A DNA stretch of 64,000 bases from Sediminibacterium salmoneum NBRC 103935 (GCF_000511175.1 NZ_KI866530.1:23047-87046); one strand, 5' to 3'; positions 50,928 to 60,997 are shown, counted from the first letter of the stretch. A program made the numbers and translations. The notes: generated from the letters alone by a model not told the origin.

Positions 50928-52124
50928 TTAAATTGTTCTGCCAGGATACACTTTCAGTGCCACTTCCAGGCAATCCATGGCTTTATTGATGTCTTCCAGA
51001 TTTAGCACATAAGCCAGTCTTACTTCTTTTTTTCCTAATCCCGGAGTGCCGTAAAATCCGGTAGCAGGGGCCAGCATCACGGTTTGCTGTTCATGGCTGA
51101 AAGATTCAAGCAGCCATTGACAAAACTGGTCGGCATCGTCTATGGGTAATTCGGCAATGGCATAGAAAGCCCCACCTGGATTCGGGCAAAAAACGCCTTC
51201 CATTTTATTGAGTCGTTCTATAATTAAATCCCTTCTTTTTTTATACTCTGCCTTAGTTGTGTCAAAATAATTAGCTGGTAAATCTATGGCCGCTTCACCT
51301 GCAATCTGCGCAAAACTGGGCGGGCTTAACCTGGCCTGTGCAAATTTCATTACCGCATCCAGCACCTGTTGGTTTTTGGTTACCAGTGCTCCGATTCTTC
51401 CTCCGCAGGCACTGTATCTTTTACTGATGGTATCCATAATAATAACATGGTCGTCAACACCGGTTAAATGCATGGCGCTGGTTTGTTCTCCCTCATAGCA
51501 GAACTCTCTGTATGCTTCATCAGAAAACAAATAAAGGTTATGTTTCAGAATCAGTTCTTTCAACTGTTCCATCTCTGCCTTGCTGTATAAATATCCGGTT
51601 GGATTATTAGGATTGCAGATTACAATGGCTTTGGTGCGGGCTGTAATCTTGCTTTCAAAATCAGCAATGGGTGGTAGGGCAAATCCGTTTCTGATAGAGG
51701 AGGTAACAGGTACTACTTTTACACCGGCTGCTACGGCAAAACCATTGTAGTTGGCATAGAAAGGCTCCGGTATAATTACTTCATCTCCCGCATCCAGACA
51801 GGCCATGAATCCAAACTGAATGGCTTCGCTTCCACCTGTGGTAATAATGATTTGCTGGTGATTTACCTGAATGCCAACAGATGCATAGTAATCAACCAGT
51901 TTTCTTCTATAACTTTCATTTCCTGCACTATGGCTGTATTCCAAAACTTTGAAGTCACTGTTCCTTACTGCATCCAGCACCATTTTAGGTGTTTCAATAT
52001 CGGGTTGCCCGATATTCAGATGATATACTTTCGTGCCTCTTTTTTTAGCGGCTTCTGCGTAGGGTACTAATTTTCTGATGGGTGATGCCGGCATGGCATT
52101 ACCACGATTACTGATACTTAACAT
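50928..52124 (-). CDS. PLP-dependent aspartate/aromatic-type aminotransferase
   Basis: This 398-residue class I aminotransferase has the PLP-binding Lys235 (DTISKRYSACGG), the Asn174 region NPNNPTG, Asp202 and Tyr205 (SDEAYREF), and the substrate-carboxylate Arg near the C-terminus (VRLAYVL). It interconverts amino acids and 2-oxo acids, probably aspartate and oxaloacetate. It is on the minus strand behind two DUF1573 genes, with only 4 bases between. A 120-base AT-rich stretch follows its stop codon. Confidence 0.9.
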   Translation of the reverse strand: MLSISNRGNAMPASPIRKLVPYAEAAKKRGTKVYHLNIGQPDIETPKMVLDAVRNSDFKVLEYSHSAGNESYRRKLVDYYASVGIQVNHQQIIITTGGSEAIQFGFMACLDAGDEVIIPEPFYANYNGFAVAAGVKVVPVTSSIRNGFALPPIADFESKITARTKAIVICNPNNPTGYLYSKAEMEQLKELILKHNLYLFSDEAYREFCYEGEQTSAMHLTGVDDHVIIMDTISKRYSACGGRIGALVTKNQQVLDAVMKFAQARLSPPSFAQIAGEAAIDLPANYFDTTKAEYKKRRDLIIERLNKMEGVFCPNPGGAFYAIAELPIDDADQFCQWLLESFSHEQQTVMLAPATGFYGTPGLGKKEVRLAYVLNLEDINKAMDCLEVALKVYPGRTI

Positions 52125-52128
52125 ATTC

Positions 52129-52500
52129 CTATTTAAGGTTTTCTACTACTTCTCCTTCGATGGTTAAAATATAAGGTTGATTGGAATGTGCAAATTTTAC
52201 ATCCACTCTTTTCTTGAATACGCCTACTGCTTCTGCGTTATAAGTTACCTTAATGGTACCTGATTTTCCTTTTACGGTTGGGGCCTGGCTATATACAGGT
52301 TTGGTGCAACCGCATTCTGCATTGGCAAATTCAATCACTACGGGTTTTGCTGCATTATTGGTATAGGTAAATACATAAGTTGCAGGTACACCTTTTTTTA
52401 TTTTACCGAATTGGTGTAAGGTCTTGCTGAACTTGATATCGTTTTGTGCAAATACTGCAACAGAACAAAATAATAATGCAGATAAAAATAAAGACTTCAT
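52129..52500 (-). CDS. DUF1573 secreted protein (downstream copy)
   Basis: This 123-residue protein has a signal peptide (FLSALLFCSVAVFAQN). The mature part is one Ig-like beta-sandwich: ITFSKTLHQFGKIKKGVPA-type opening (FSKTLHQFGKIKKGVPATYV), FANAECGCTKPVYSQAP and KRVDVKFAHSNQPYILTIEG. The CGCTKP cysteine pair is typical of DUF1573. Function is unknown; a paralogue lies 20 bases upstream. Confidence 0.88.
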   Translation of the reverse strand: MKSLFLSALLFCSVAVFAQNDIKFSKTLHQFGKIKKGVPATYVFTYTNNAAKPVVIEFANAECGCTKPVYSQAPTVKGKSGTIKVTYNAEAVGVFKKRVDVKFAHSNQPYILTIEGEVVENLK

Positions 52501-52520
52501 ATGCTGGTTAGATTTTTAAA

Positions 52521-52895
52521 TTACTGAATACCTTCTCCGCTGAATTTGGTTTGTTTAATTATTCCACCCGAAATAATGATGTCAGTGAATCTGGTGAATT
52601 TGCCCATTACTGAGCCATTGAATTCAATTTTGATTTTAATGGTTTCTCCGGGTTTAAATACCTGGTTGGGGGTAAAATCCGGTGTGGTGCAACCGCAACC
52701 CGCTCTAACGCCTTCCAGTTTCAGGTCTTCTTTACTGGTATTGGTTACTTCTAACCAGTAAGATACCGGTTGACCAAATTTAACTTTACCCATTTCGTAG
52801 GTTTCGTTTTTAATAGACACTTTAGCGTCCGAAGACTGGGCCATGGTGCCCAATGAAAAACCCAGGAATCCTAATAATACAATCCAAATTCTCAT
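52521..52895 (-). CDS. DUF1573 secreted protein (upstream copy)
   Basis: The start at 52895 (MRIWIVLLGFLGFSLGTMAQ) gives a clean signal peptide, unlike a longer frame to 52976. The 124-residue protein has the DUF1573 pattern NETYEMGKVKFGQPVSYWLE, GVRAGCGCTTPDFTPNQ and FKPGETIKIKIEFNG. It shares the CGCT cysteine pair with the downstream copy, so the two are tandem duplicates or a co-evolving pair. Both lead into the aminotransferase gene. Confidence 0.86.
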   Translation of the reverse strand: MRIWIVLLGFLGFSLGTMAQSSDAKVSIKNETYEMGKVKFGQPVSYWLEVTNTSKEDLKLEGVRAGCGCTTPDFTPNQVFKPGETIKIKIEFNGSVMGKFTRFTDIIISGGIIKQTKFSGEGIQ

Positions 52896-53014
52896 ACTTG
52901 TGCAATTAGGTGGTAAAAGTACTAAAATTGACCGCTTATTGTTGATTGGTTGAGTTATTAACCCGTTAATTTCCAATTAAACTAATTATTGTTAGTCTAT
53001 TCCATTCCTAATCC

Positions 53015-53022
53015 TATTTTTG
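53015..53022 (+). promoter_or_regulatory. -7 element 5 bases before the E1 start codon
   Basis: TATTTTTG matches TAnnTTTG exactly and ends 4 bases before the ATG at 53027. Transcription would begin near the start codon, giving a leaderless or nearly leaderless message. A TTG at 52989-52991 could be the -33 element, with a long 23-base gap. Confidence 0.45.
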
Positions 53023-53026
53023 TTGT

Positions 53027-55417
53027 ATGGAATCAACCGCTTCATTACAATACAAAGACGATATGTTGTCTTTCGAAGGTTTTAGACAAACCGTTCTGGA
53101 AGATTATAGAACCGCCGTAATCAGTAGAGAAGTAAGCCTCTTAGGCCGAAGAGAAGTATTAACCGGCAAAGCCAAATTCGGAATTTTCGGAGATGGTAAA
53201 GAAGTCCCTCAACTGGCCATGGCCAAGTTTTTTCAGCCAGGTGATTTCAGAAGCGGTTACTACCGTGATCAGACATTCATGTTTGCAGCTGGTCTGGCAA
53301 GTGTTGAGCAATATTTTGCTCAATTGTATGCCGATCCGGACGTAAAGAATGATCCTTTTAGTGCAGGTCGTCAGATGAATGCCCATTTTGCTACCAAACT
53401 GGTAGACGAGAACGGAAACTGGTTAGACCTTGCCAACCGCAAAAATGTGTCGGCAGATATGGCACCTACTGCTTCTCAGATGCCCCGGGGATTAGGATTG
53501 GCCTTTGCTTCCAAATGCTTCAGACAGAATGCCCATTTAAGAGAAATGGATCATCTGAGCCATAATGGAAATGAAGTTTGTTTTACTACCATTGGAGATG
53601 CCAGTACCAGTGAAGGACATTTCTGGGAAACCATGAATGCGGCTGCTGTATTACAGGTTCCATTAGCGGTTTTTGTTTGGGATGATGGATATGGCATTTC
53701 TGTTCCCAAGAATTTCCAAACCACGAAGGGTTCAATATCGGAAGCCCTAAGAGGACTAGAGAAAATGGAAGATACCAATGGTATCCGTATTTATAAATTA
53801 AAGGCATGGGATTATGCTGGTCTTTGTCAAGCTTTTGAAGAAGGAATCCAGCGAATCAGGGATACCCACGTGCCAGTGTTGTTTCATGTGGAAGAAGTAA
53901 CACAACCACAGGGACATTCTACCAGCGGAAGCCATGAAAGGTATAAGACGCCCGAAAGACTCGCCTGGGAAAAGGAATGGGATTGCATTAAGAAAATGAA
54001 AGAGTGGATGTTGGCCAATAACCTAAGCAATGAATCTGAATTATCGGATATAGAAGCACAGGCCAAGGATTATGTAAGGGAAAGCCGTCAGCGTGCATGG
54101 GATAAATACATCAATCCTATTAAAGATCAAGCGGCCAATGCGGGTACTTTATTAAAGGAAATGATGGTAAGCGATATGGATAAGTACAATCGTTTACAGC
54201 AAATGGCCAATGAATTATTGCAGAGCAAAGAGCCTCTACGCAGAGATGTGTTGAGGACATTATCGTTGGCCATTGAACTGGCTCCGGAATCTCCCTCTAT
54301 TCAGGATGTGCAATTGTATTATCAGGAACTACTTAACCTTAACAAAGGATTGTACAATACCCATTTATACAATCAAACCATTAAGAGTGCTTTAAAAGTG
54401 CCCGAAATAAAACCCCTGATTTCTTTTGATGCGCCTACAGTAAATGGATTTGAAGTGCTGAACAAATATTTTGATGCACTCTTTACACAGAATCCGAAAG
54501 TATATGCATTCGGTGAAGACGTTGGATATATCGGAGACGTTAATCAAGGCTTTGCTGGTTTGCAGGAAAAGCACGGAAGAGACCGCATTTTTGATACAGG
54601 TATACGAGAGCTGACCATCATGGGACAGGCTGTGGGTATGGCTTTGCGCGGATTAAGACCTATTGCGGAAATTCAATATTTAGATTATCTGTTGTACGGC
54701 TTGCAAATTTTGAGTGATGATGTGGCTACAACTCATTTCAGAACCAAGGGGCAGCAATGTTGTCCGGTTATCGTAAGAACCAGGGGTCATCGTTTGGAAG
54801 GTATCTGGCATAGCGGATCACCCATGGGTATGATCATTAATTCGTTGAGAGGCATGTATGTTTGTGTGCCAAGAAATATGGTACAGGCAGTTGGTATGTA
54901 CAATACTTTATTGTCATCAAACGACCCTGCATTGGTGATTGAGTGTTTGAATGGTTATCGTCTGAAAGAAAAATTGCCTGCGAACTTGCTGGAGTATACG
55001 GTGCCATTGGGTATCCCTGAAGTGATCAGAACCGGGGAGGACATTACCATTGTTTCATATGGTTCAACCTTGCGGATTATTCAGGACGCTACTGAGCGTC
55101 TTGCTGCTGAAGGAATCAGTTGTGAAGTAATTGACGTTCAGACTTTACTTCCATTCGATATCAACCATATGATTCTAGAATCATTAAAAAAGACAAATCG
55201 TATTTTGTTTGTAGACGAAGACGTACCAGGTGGCGCAGCCGCTTATATGTATAATCAGGTTATTGAAGAACAGAAAGCATTCCAGTGGCTGGATGTGAGT
55301 CCGAGAACTTTAACGGCTCAGGCGCACCGTCCCAGTTACGGAAGTGATGGAGATTATTTCAGTAAGCCCAATGCAGAAGATGTGATAAGGGTGGTAAGGG
55401 AAATGATTAGCGAGTAA
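53027..55417 (+). CDS. Fused E1 alpha/beta subunit of a 2-oxoacid dehydrogenase
   Basis: This 796-residue protein joins both halves of a thiamine diphosphate-dependent E1. The alpha part (1-about 400) has the cofactor motif TIGDASTSEGHFWETMNAAA near 190. The beta part (about 470-796) has VYAFGEDVGYIGDVNQGFAG, FDTGIRELTIMGQAVGMALR and the transketolase-like C-terminus with FVDEDVPGGAAAYM. It decarboxylates a 2-oxoacid (branched-chain or pyruvate) and passes the acyl group to E2. The fused form is common in Bacteroidota. No E2 or E3 gene is adjacent. Confidence 0.9.
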   Translation: MESTASLQYKDDMLSFEGFRQTVLEDYRTAVISREVSLLGRREVLTGKAKFGIFGDGKEVPQLAMAKFFQPGDFRSGYYRDQTFMFAAGLASVEQYFAQLYADPDVKNDPFSAGRQMNAHFATKLVDENGNWLDLANRKNVSADMAPTASQMPRGLGLAFASKCFRQNAHLREMDHLSHNGNEVCFTTIGDASTSEGHFWETMNAAAVLQVPLAVFVWDDGYGISVPKNFQTTKGSISEALRGLEKMEDTNGIRIYKLKAWDYAGLCQAFEEGIQRIRDTHVPVLFHVEEVTQPQGHSTSGSHERYKTPERLAWEKEWDCIKKMKEWMLANNLSNESELSDIEAQAKDYVRESRQRAWDKYINPIKDQAANAGTLLKEMMVSDMDKYNRLQQMANELLQSKEPLRRDVLRTLSLAIELAPESPSIQDVQLYYQELLNLNKGLYNTHLYNQTIKSALKVPEIKPLISFDAPTVNGFEVLNKYFDALFTQNPKVYAFGEDVGYIGDVNQGFAGLQEKHGRDRIFDTGIRELTIMGQAVGMALRGLRPIAEIQYLDYLLYGLQILSDDVATTHFRTKGQQCCPVIVRTRGHRLEGIWHSGSPMGMIINSLRGMYVCVPRNMVQAVGMYNTLLSSNDPALVIECLNGYRLKEKLPANLLEYTVPLGIPEVIRTGEDITIVSYGSTLRIIQDATERLAAEGISCEVIDVQTLLPFDINHMILESLKKTNRILFVDEDVPGGAAAYMYNQVIEEQKAFQWLDVSPRTLTAQAHRPSYGSDGDYFSKPNAEDVIRVVREMISE

Positions 55418-55426
55418 TTTTTTTGT

Positions 55427-56155
55427 ATGAAATCATATAGTAATGCTATTATAATAGCCCTCGCTATTGTAGTAGGTGCATTCGTAATTGGAAGTGCCTA
55501 TAAGTATAAATTCATTAGCTCCGAAACCATTGTGGTTACAGGGTTGGCCGAGAAGGACTTTACCAGTGATCAGATTGTTTGGAAAGGTCAGTATAGCAGA
55601 ACTGGCTTTGACCTGAAAGAAGCCTATACGCAGATAAAATCGGATGAGGCTGTTATTAAAGCGTATCTGAAGGAGAAAGGAATTCCCGATTCCAATATGG
55701 TTTTTTTAGCCGTTGATGTGGTTAAGAATTTTAATTATGAAAATGGCCCCAACGGAACATCCAAATCTGTATTTAGCGGTTACACTTTAACGGGTGGGGT
55801 AAAAGTAGATTCCCGTCAGATTCAGTTGGTAGAAAAAGTGTCCAGAGAAGTAACCGAACTCTTGCAGAAAGGAATTGAATTCAGTTCTAACAAGCCCAGT
55901 TATTATTACAGCAAACTAAATGAATTGAAAATTGATTTACTGGCCAAAGCGGCAGAAGATGCTAAATTAAGAGCAGAGACCATTGCAAAGAGTTCTGATG
56001 TAGGCTTGGGCTCATTGAAGAAAGCCAATATGGGTGTATTTCAGATTACCGGGAAAAATGACAATGAAGATTACAGTTACGGAGGTTCCTTCAATACCAG
56101 TTCCAAAGAAAAAACGGCATCCATTACCTTAAAAGTAGAATACCTGGCCAAATAA
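55427..56155 (+). CDS. SIMPL domain protein
   Basis: This 242-residue protein has an N-terminal membrane anchor (IIIALAIVVGAFVIGSAY). The body carries the SIMPL pattern: ETIVVTGLAEKDFTSDQIVW, FSGYTLTGGVKVDSRQIQLV and AAEDAKLRAETIAKSSDVGL. The domain forms periplasmic assemblies in related proteins, such as BP26, and is of uncertain role. It starts 9 bases after the E1 gene. Confidence 0.87.
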   Translation: MKSYSNAIIIALAIVVGAFVIGSAYKYKFISSETIVVTGLAEKDFTSDQIVWKGQYSRTGFDLKEAYTQIKSDEAVIKAYLKEKGIPDSNMVFLAVDVVKNFNYENGPNGTSKSVFSGYTLTGGVKVDSRQIQLVEKVSREVTELLQKGIEFSSNKPSYYYSKLNELKIDLLAKAAEDAKLRAETIAKSSDVGLGSLKKANMGVFQITGKNDNEDYSYGGSFNTSSKEKTASITLKVEYLAK

Positions 56156-56191
56156 TATTTACAGGGTAAACAGAATGAAAATCTTTTCGCT

Positions 56192-56605
56192 TTAAGGATA
56201 GAATAAATTTTGCAGAGCTGCGTGGGGTACCATGCAGCTTTCTTTTTTCCCGAACCATTTGTATCGGTTCCGAGCAATGATACTGTACACCCCATCCCTA
56301 ATGAATCGGGGTACAAGGATCAATGCATAGAGCAGGGGCCAGGCGCCGGATAATTTTCTGGCTACTTTTAATGCGCCAGTCGATTTAGTGAAAATCTGAT
56401 TGTTCTCCAGTAAAATAAAGGAACTGAGTTCGCTGGGTGGTAAATGGAATTGCTTTAAAATCTGCTGGCCAAAACTGCCTTGCAGCGAGGCAAATCGAAA
56501 CTGTTGTTGAGGATCTGCTGCAATAATTTTCTGCACACTGCCATTGCATAAATTACAAACCCCGTCAAATAAAATAACGGGGTTTGTAGGTATCGTTGAT
56601 TCCAT
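56192..56605 (-). CDS. DUF393 (DCC family) thiol-disulfide oxidoreductase
   Basis: This 137-residue protein shows the DxxCxxC motif in VILFDGVCNLCNGSVQKIIA (Cys18 and Cys21), then SFILLENNQIFTKSTGALKV and the C-terminal NRYKWFGKKESCMVPHAALQ. It is the intact reference for the frameshifted relative at 7098. It lies 10 bases after the YebC gene on the same strand. Thioredoxin-fold chemistry is inferred for the family. Confidence 0.9.
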   Translation of the reverse strand: MESTIPTNPVILFDGVCNLCNGSVQKIIAADPQQQFRFASLQGSFGQQILKQFHLPPSELSSFILLENNQIFTKSTGALKVARKLSGAWPLLYALILVPRFIRDGVYSIIARNRYKWFGKKESCMVPHAALQNLFYP

Positions 56606-56615
56606 AAATGTATGA

Positions 56616-57338
56616 TTATCCCATATTATGAAAAACCTTGTTTACGTCTTCGTCTTGTTCTAGGCGTTCAATGAGTTTAGAAACATCTTCTGCCTGTTCA
56701 TCTGTTACAGGAACCGTATTGGTTGGAATCCATTCTAATTCTGCACTGATGGGTGTGATATTTTTGTCTTCCAATGCCTTCTGAAGTTTACCGAAATCGG
56801 TGAATGCACAACGCAAAACAATAATCGGGTTGCCATTATCGTCATCGCTCTCTCCCAGCTCTTCTAAACCATGGTCAATCAATTCCAATTCCATTTCTTC
56901 TAGATCCTGTCCCTCTGCCTTTAATTTGAATACCCCCATTTTTTTAAACTGGAAACTCACGCTGCCATTGGTACCCATGGCACCATTCCCTTTGTTAAAA
57001 TGACTCTTAACATTGGCAACGGTTCTTACATGGTTATCGGTTGCTGTTTCAACCAATAATGCTACCCCATGTGGCGCATATCCTTCATATAAAATTTCTT
57101 CGTAGTTGCTGGTGTCTTTTCCCATTGCACGCTTTATCGCAGCTTCCACTCGATCTTTGGGCATGCCTACACTTTTGGCGTTTTGAAAACACCTTCTAAG
57201 TGCCGGGTTGGTGGCCATATCGGGTCCACCAGCTTTAACTGCAATGACAATCTCTTTACCGATACGGGTAAAGTTCTTAGCCATTTTATCCCAACGAGCA
57301 AACATGCTGGCTTTACGTACTTCAAAAATCCTTCCCAT
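56616..57338 (-). CDS. yebC: YebC/PmpR family transcriptional regulator
   Basis: This 240-residue protein opens with [20 protein letters not shown] and [18 protein letters not shown], the TACO1/YebC signature, followed by [20 protein letters not shown] and the [17 protein letters not shown] loop. YebC-like proteins bind DNA or assist ribosomes in translating proline-rich stretches. Its length is normal for the family. It is well conserved and complete. Confidence 0.95.
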   Translation of the reverse strand: MGRIFEVRKASMFARWDKMAKNFTRIGKEIVIAVKAGGPDMATNPALRRCFQNAKSVGMPKDRVEAAIKRAMGKDTSNYEEILYEGYAPHGVALLVETATDNHVRTVANVKSHFNKGNGAMGTNGSVSFQFKKMGVFKLKAEGQDLEEMELELIDHGLEELGESDDDNGNPIIVLRCAFTDFGKLQKALEDKNITPISAELEWIPTNTVPVTDEQAEDVSKLIERLEQDEDVNKVFHNMG

Positions 57339-57401
57339 AGTATTCGTTTTCGGAGAGCAAATTTAACGTTTAACCTGCTAGTAGCCAAAGATGCCCAAAA
57401 A

Positions 57402-57430
57402 AAGCCCGGCTATTTGTGGTAGCCGGGCTT
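57402..57430 (-). terminator. Strong intrinsic terminator of the APC permease gene
   Basis: AAGCCCGGCTA (57402-57412) and TAGCCGGGCTT (57420-57430) pair perfectly over 11 bp with a 7-base loop. On the minus strand it is followed by a run of seven T. It lies 33 bases after the permease stop codon and before the YebC gene. Confidence 0.85.
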
Positions 57431-57462
57431 TGAAGGAAAAATATATTGAAACTATAACGGGA

Positions 57463-58956
57463 TTATCCGTTCAGTTTGCTTCTTTTCTTACTGTAAATAA
57501 AGTACACAATCAATCCCAGTGCCATCCAGCCAAAAGCTACTTTAAGGGTAGTGGCATCTAACACAAAGATCATGGAAGTACAAACGATTACACCTAAGGT
57601 AGACACTAATGGAACCATCGGTGTTTTAAAAGGACGATCCAGTTCAGGTGATTTTACTCTCAATACCCAAACGCCAATACAAACCAGAACAAAAGCGAAT
57701 AAGGTTCCGAACGACGTTAAGTCGCCCGCTACGTGTCCGGGAACAAATGCCGCAAATAAACCTACGAATACAAATAAAATGATATTGGCTTTGTAAGGAG
57801 TGCGGTATTTAGGATGCAGATCACCAAAAGCTTTAGGGATTAATCCGTCGTTACTCATAGAATAGAAAATACGGCTTTGTCCCATCAACATTACCAGGAT
57901 AACAGAAGAGAAACCAGCTAAGATAGCAATGGTAACCGCCTGCGCTAACCAGCCATAACCTGTCATATATGCGGAAATAGCATAAGCAACTGAAGCTTCA
58001 CGGCCTTTTTCAGGATCAACGAATTCCTTCCAGTTAGCTACACCTGTTAATACGTGTCCGAATAAGATGTATAAAATGGTACATACCACCAATGAACCTA
58101 GAATACCAATTGGCATATCTCTTTTTGGGTTCTTGGCTTCCTGCGCAGCAGTTGATACGGCATCAAATCCAATGAAAGCAAAGAATACCACAGCAGCACC
58201 ACCTAATACACCACCCCATCCGTGCTTGTTGAATGGAGAGTAATCGGCAATTACTTTACCGGCATTGTCTACTACTGCAGCAGTTCCTTCCGGAATCATG
58301 TACGGAGTATGATTTTCTGGTTTGATAAACTGCCAGCCAATGGCAATGAATAATAAAACAATACCCACTTTAATGAATACAATGATTGCATTTACAATGG
58401 CAGATTCTTGTGTTCCTTTAATCAGCAATAAAGTGATTAGGAAAAGTATCATTAATGCTGGTGCATTAATCATGCCCTGGTGTAAAACACCGGCAGAGTC
58501 GGTAAAGCTTTCAAAAGGCGAGTGGCACCATTCATAAGGAATGCTTCCTCCCAGCAGCTTGTTTAAATATTCGCTCCATGCAATGGAAACAGTTGCAGCT
58601 CCCAATGCGTATTCCATAATCAATGCCCATCCAATAATCCAAGCAACCAATTCTCCTAACGTAACATAAGAATATGCATAAGCACTACCTGCAATGGGAA
58701 TCATGGCAGCAAACTCAGCATAACACAATCCTGCGAAAGCACATCCAATGGCTGCAATCACGAAAGAAATAGTAACGGCTGGTCCGGCAGATTGTCCGGC
58801 AGCAGCAGCAGTTCTTACAAACAAACCGGCGCCAATAATGGCCCCGATACCTAATGCAATTAGATTACCGGCACCAAGGGTTCTTTGCAAACCGTTGGTA
58901 GAGTCCTCCGCATTGGCAAGCATCGCTGAAAGCGATTTCTTTCTAAATAAACTCAT
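57463..58956 (-). CDS. APC family amino acid permease
   Basis: This 497-residue protein has twelve or more membrane helices. The first helix pair has GAGNLIALGIGAIIGAGLFV, the APC hallmark, and the sequence FFAFIGFDAVSTAAQEAKNP matches cationic amino acid transporter (CAT-like) permeases. It imports or exchanges an amino acid with protons. The gene is on the minus strand, divergent from the DAACS symporter at 59049. Confidence 0.93.
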   Translation of the reverse strand: MSLFRKKSLSAMLANAEDSTNGLQRTLGAGNLIALGIGAIIGAGLFVRTAAAAGQSAGPAVTISFVIAAIGCAFAGLCYAEFAAMIPIAGSAYAYSYVTLGELVAWIIGWALIMEYALGAATVSIAWSEYLNKLLGGSIPYEWCHSPFESFTDSAGVLHQGMINAPALMILFLITLLLIKGTQESAIVNAIIVFIKVGIVLLFIAIGWQFIKPENHTPYMIPEGTAAVVDNAGKVIADYSPFNKHGWGGVLGGAAVVFFAFIGFDAVSTAAQEAKNPKRDMPIGILGSLVVCTILYILFGHVLTGVANWKEFVDPEKGREASVAYAISAYMTGYGWLAQAVTIAILAGFSSVILVMLMGQSRIFYSMSNDGLIPKAFGDLHPKYRTPYKANIILFVFVGLFAAFVPGHVAGDLTSFGTLFAFVLVCIGVWVLRVKSPELDRPFKTPMVPLVSTLGVIVCTSMIFVLDATTLKVAFGWMALGLIVYFIYSKKRSKLNG

Positions 58957-59048
58957 AGTTTTATTAATTGGGTTCTGGTTTTAAATTATCTGGCAAAATA
59001 GGCATTATATTCAATTTACGGGTATATTGCCAACTCAAATTTTGCCGG

Positions 59049-60302
59049 ATGAAGAATAAACTAACGATTTATATCCTGATTGCCATGGTCCTGGGGATTA
59101 TTACAGGGTATATTGTACATGAAAATGCTGCACCAGAAACCATCAGCGGCTTTTCTAAAAACATCAAATTATTAGGTACCATATTTATTCGCCTGGTAAA
59201 AACCATTATTGCTCCGCTTGTATTTTCTACCCTCGTAGTTGGAATTGCCAAACTGGGAGATTTAAAAACCGTAGGTCGTGTGGGTGGGAAAGCCATGTTA
59301 TGGTTTATTTCTGCATCCCTGGTTAGTTTATTGGTGGGGATGATACTGGTGAATTATTTTCAACCGGGTTCTTATATTGATTTGTCTCAGGCAGACAATG
59401 CAGGATTAAAAGACCTGATGGGAAAAACTTCTGAATTTTCTCTGCAGAAATTCATTGAGCACGTAGTGCCAGCTAGTGTTTTCGAAGCCATGGCCACTAA
59501 CGAAATATTACAAATTGTAGTTTTCTCCATTTTCTTTGGAGTAGCGGCTGCCAATCTGGGGCCTTATTCCAAACCAGTGATCAATGCATTGGATATTGTT
59601 GCCCATATCATTTTAAAGATTGTTGGTTATGTAATGAACTTCGCCCCATTCGGAGTATTTGGTACTCTGGCTGCAGTTGTAGCCGATAAGGGACTAGGTA
59701 TTTTTAGTTTTTATCTGATTTATTTTGGCTATTTCGTATTGGGTATTGCAGTATTATGGGTATTGCTTTGTTCAGTTGGGTTTTTAATATTGGGTAAACG
59801 AATGAAGGGGCTTTTAAAAACAATTGCCAATCCTTTACTGGTTGCTTTCAGCACCACCAGTAGTGAAGCCGTTTTTCCAAAACTAACCGAAGAGCTGGAA
59901 AGATTCGGGTGTAAAAAAAGTATTGTTTCTTTTATTCTTCCATTGGGTTATTCCTTCAATTTAGATGGAAGCATGATGTATATGACATTCGCCAGCTTAG
60001 CCATTGCACAGGCTTACGGAATTCATATGCCCGTTGGAGAACAGATAACCATGTTATTGGTACTGATGCTTACCAGTAAGGGTATTGCAGGAGTACCAAG
60101 GGCTTCCTTGATTATTGTATTGGCTACCTGTGCCATGTTTAAAATACCACCGGAAGGGGTTGCATTGATTTTGCCGATTGACCATTTTTGCGATATGTTC
60201 AGAACTGGTACCAATGTATTGGGAAATGCACTGGCTACTACCGTAGTTAGTAAATGGGAAGGTGAATTACAGGAAGAAGGTGTGGTTGAACTAGAGTCTT
60301 AA
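59049..60302 (+). CDS. Dicarboxylate/amino acid:cation symporter (DAACS, GltP/DctA-like)
   Basis: The ATG at 59049 (MKNKLTIYILIAMVLGIITG) is preferred to one 81 bases upstream. The 417-residue transporter has the DAACS signatures STTSSEAVFPKLTEELERFG (serine-rich reentrant loop), FILPLGYSFNLDGSMMYM and ALILPIDHFCDMFRTGTNV. It moves glutamate, aspartate or C4-dicarboxylates with sodium or protons. DHFCDMFRTGTNV resembles the substrate-binding helix 8 of glutamate carriers. Confidence 0.92.
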   Translation: MKNKLTIYILIAMVLGIITGYIVHENAAPETISGFSKNIKLLGTIFIRLVKTIIAPLVFSTLVVGIAKLGDLKTVGRVGGKAMLWFISASLVSLLVGMILVNYFQPGSYIDLSQADNAGLKDLMGKTSEFSLQKFIEHVVPASVFEAMATNEILQIVVFSIFFGVAAANLGPYSKPVINALDIVAHIILKIVGYVMNFAPFGVFGTLAAVVADKGLGIFSFYLIYFGYFVLGIAVLWVLLCSVGFLILGKRMKGLLKTIANPLLVAFSTTSSEAVFPKLTEELERFGCKKSIVSFILPLGYSFNLDGSMMYMTFASLAIAQAYGIHMPVGEQITMLLVLMLTSKGIAGVPRASLIIVLATCAMFKIPPEGVALILPIDHFCDMFRTGTNVLGNALATTVVSKWEGELQEEGVVELES

Positions 60303-60321
60303 ACCTAATTAATATTGAATC

Positions 60322-60993
60322 ATGTTAATGCAGATTTTGCTGGAGTTTCATTGGACAAATTTATTGCAGCCTCAGTTTTATATTGAGCACGGTGGATTAT
60401 GGTTGATTTTATTTGTAGTATTTGCGGAGACCGGATTGTTTGCTGGTTTCTTTTTACCAGGTGACAGTCTTTTGTTTGTAGCAGGTATTTATAGTACCAA
60501 CCTGGCCAATGAATTTATTCCAACTGGTAATGAAGTTTTTGATTTGCTTTTAATTATGTTACTGATTTCTATGGCGGGTATTCTGGGTAATACTACCGGA
60601 TACTGGTTTGGAAAAAAAGTAGGCCCCGCCATGTATTCCTGGAAGGAGAATATGTTTTTTAAACAACGTTATTTACAGCAGGCACATGAGTTTTATGAAA
60701 AGCATGGAGGTGGTGCTATCATTGTTGCCCGTTTTATTCCTATTGTAAGAACCTTTGCTCCCATTGTTGCAGGTATTGTGCAGATGGATAAAAAGAAATT
60801 CGGTTTCTTCAATGTCGTGGGTTGTTTTGCCTGGGTAGGTAGCATGTTGTTTGCGGGTCATTTTCTGCAGAAATGGATATTGGCACAGTTTGGGTTCGAT
60901 TTAAAAGATCACCTGGAAGTAATTGTGTTAGGCATTGTAGCAGTAACTACTGCACCGGTTATTATGAAACTGGTATTCAATAAAAAGAAGTAA
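60322..60993 (+). CDS. DedA family membrane protein
   Basis: This 223-residue protein has FVVFAETGLFAGFFLPGDSL at about 35-54 and IIVARFIPIVRTFAPIVAG, the conserved F/YxxR-x3-R motif. Four to six membrane helices are visible. DedA proteins are thought to flip undecaprenyl phosphate or other lipids and affect membrane potential. It begins 19 bases after the DAACS symporter and leads into the MFS gene. Confidence 0.93.
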   Translation: MLMQILLEFHWTNLLQPQFYIEHGGLWLILFVVFAETGLFAGFFLPGDSLLFVAGIYSTNLANEFIPTGNEVFDLLLIMLLISMAGILGNTTGYWFGKKVGPAMYSWKENMFFKQRYLQQAHEFYEKHGGGAIIVARFIPIVRTFAPIVAGIVQMDKKKFGFFNVVGCFAWVGSMLFAGHFLQKWILAQFGFDLKDHLEVIVLGIVAVTTAPVIMKLVFNKKK

Positions 60994-60997
60994 TACT

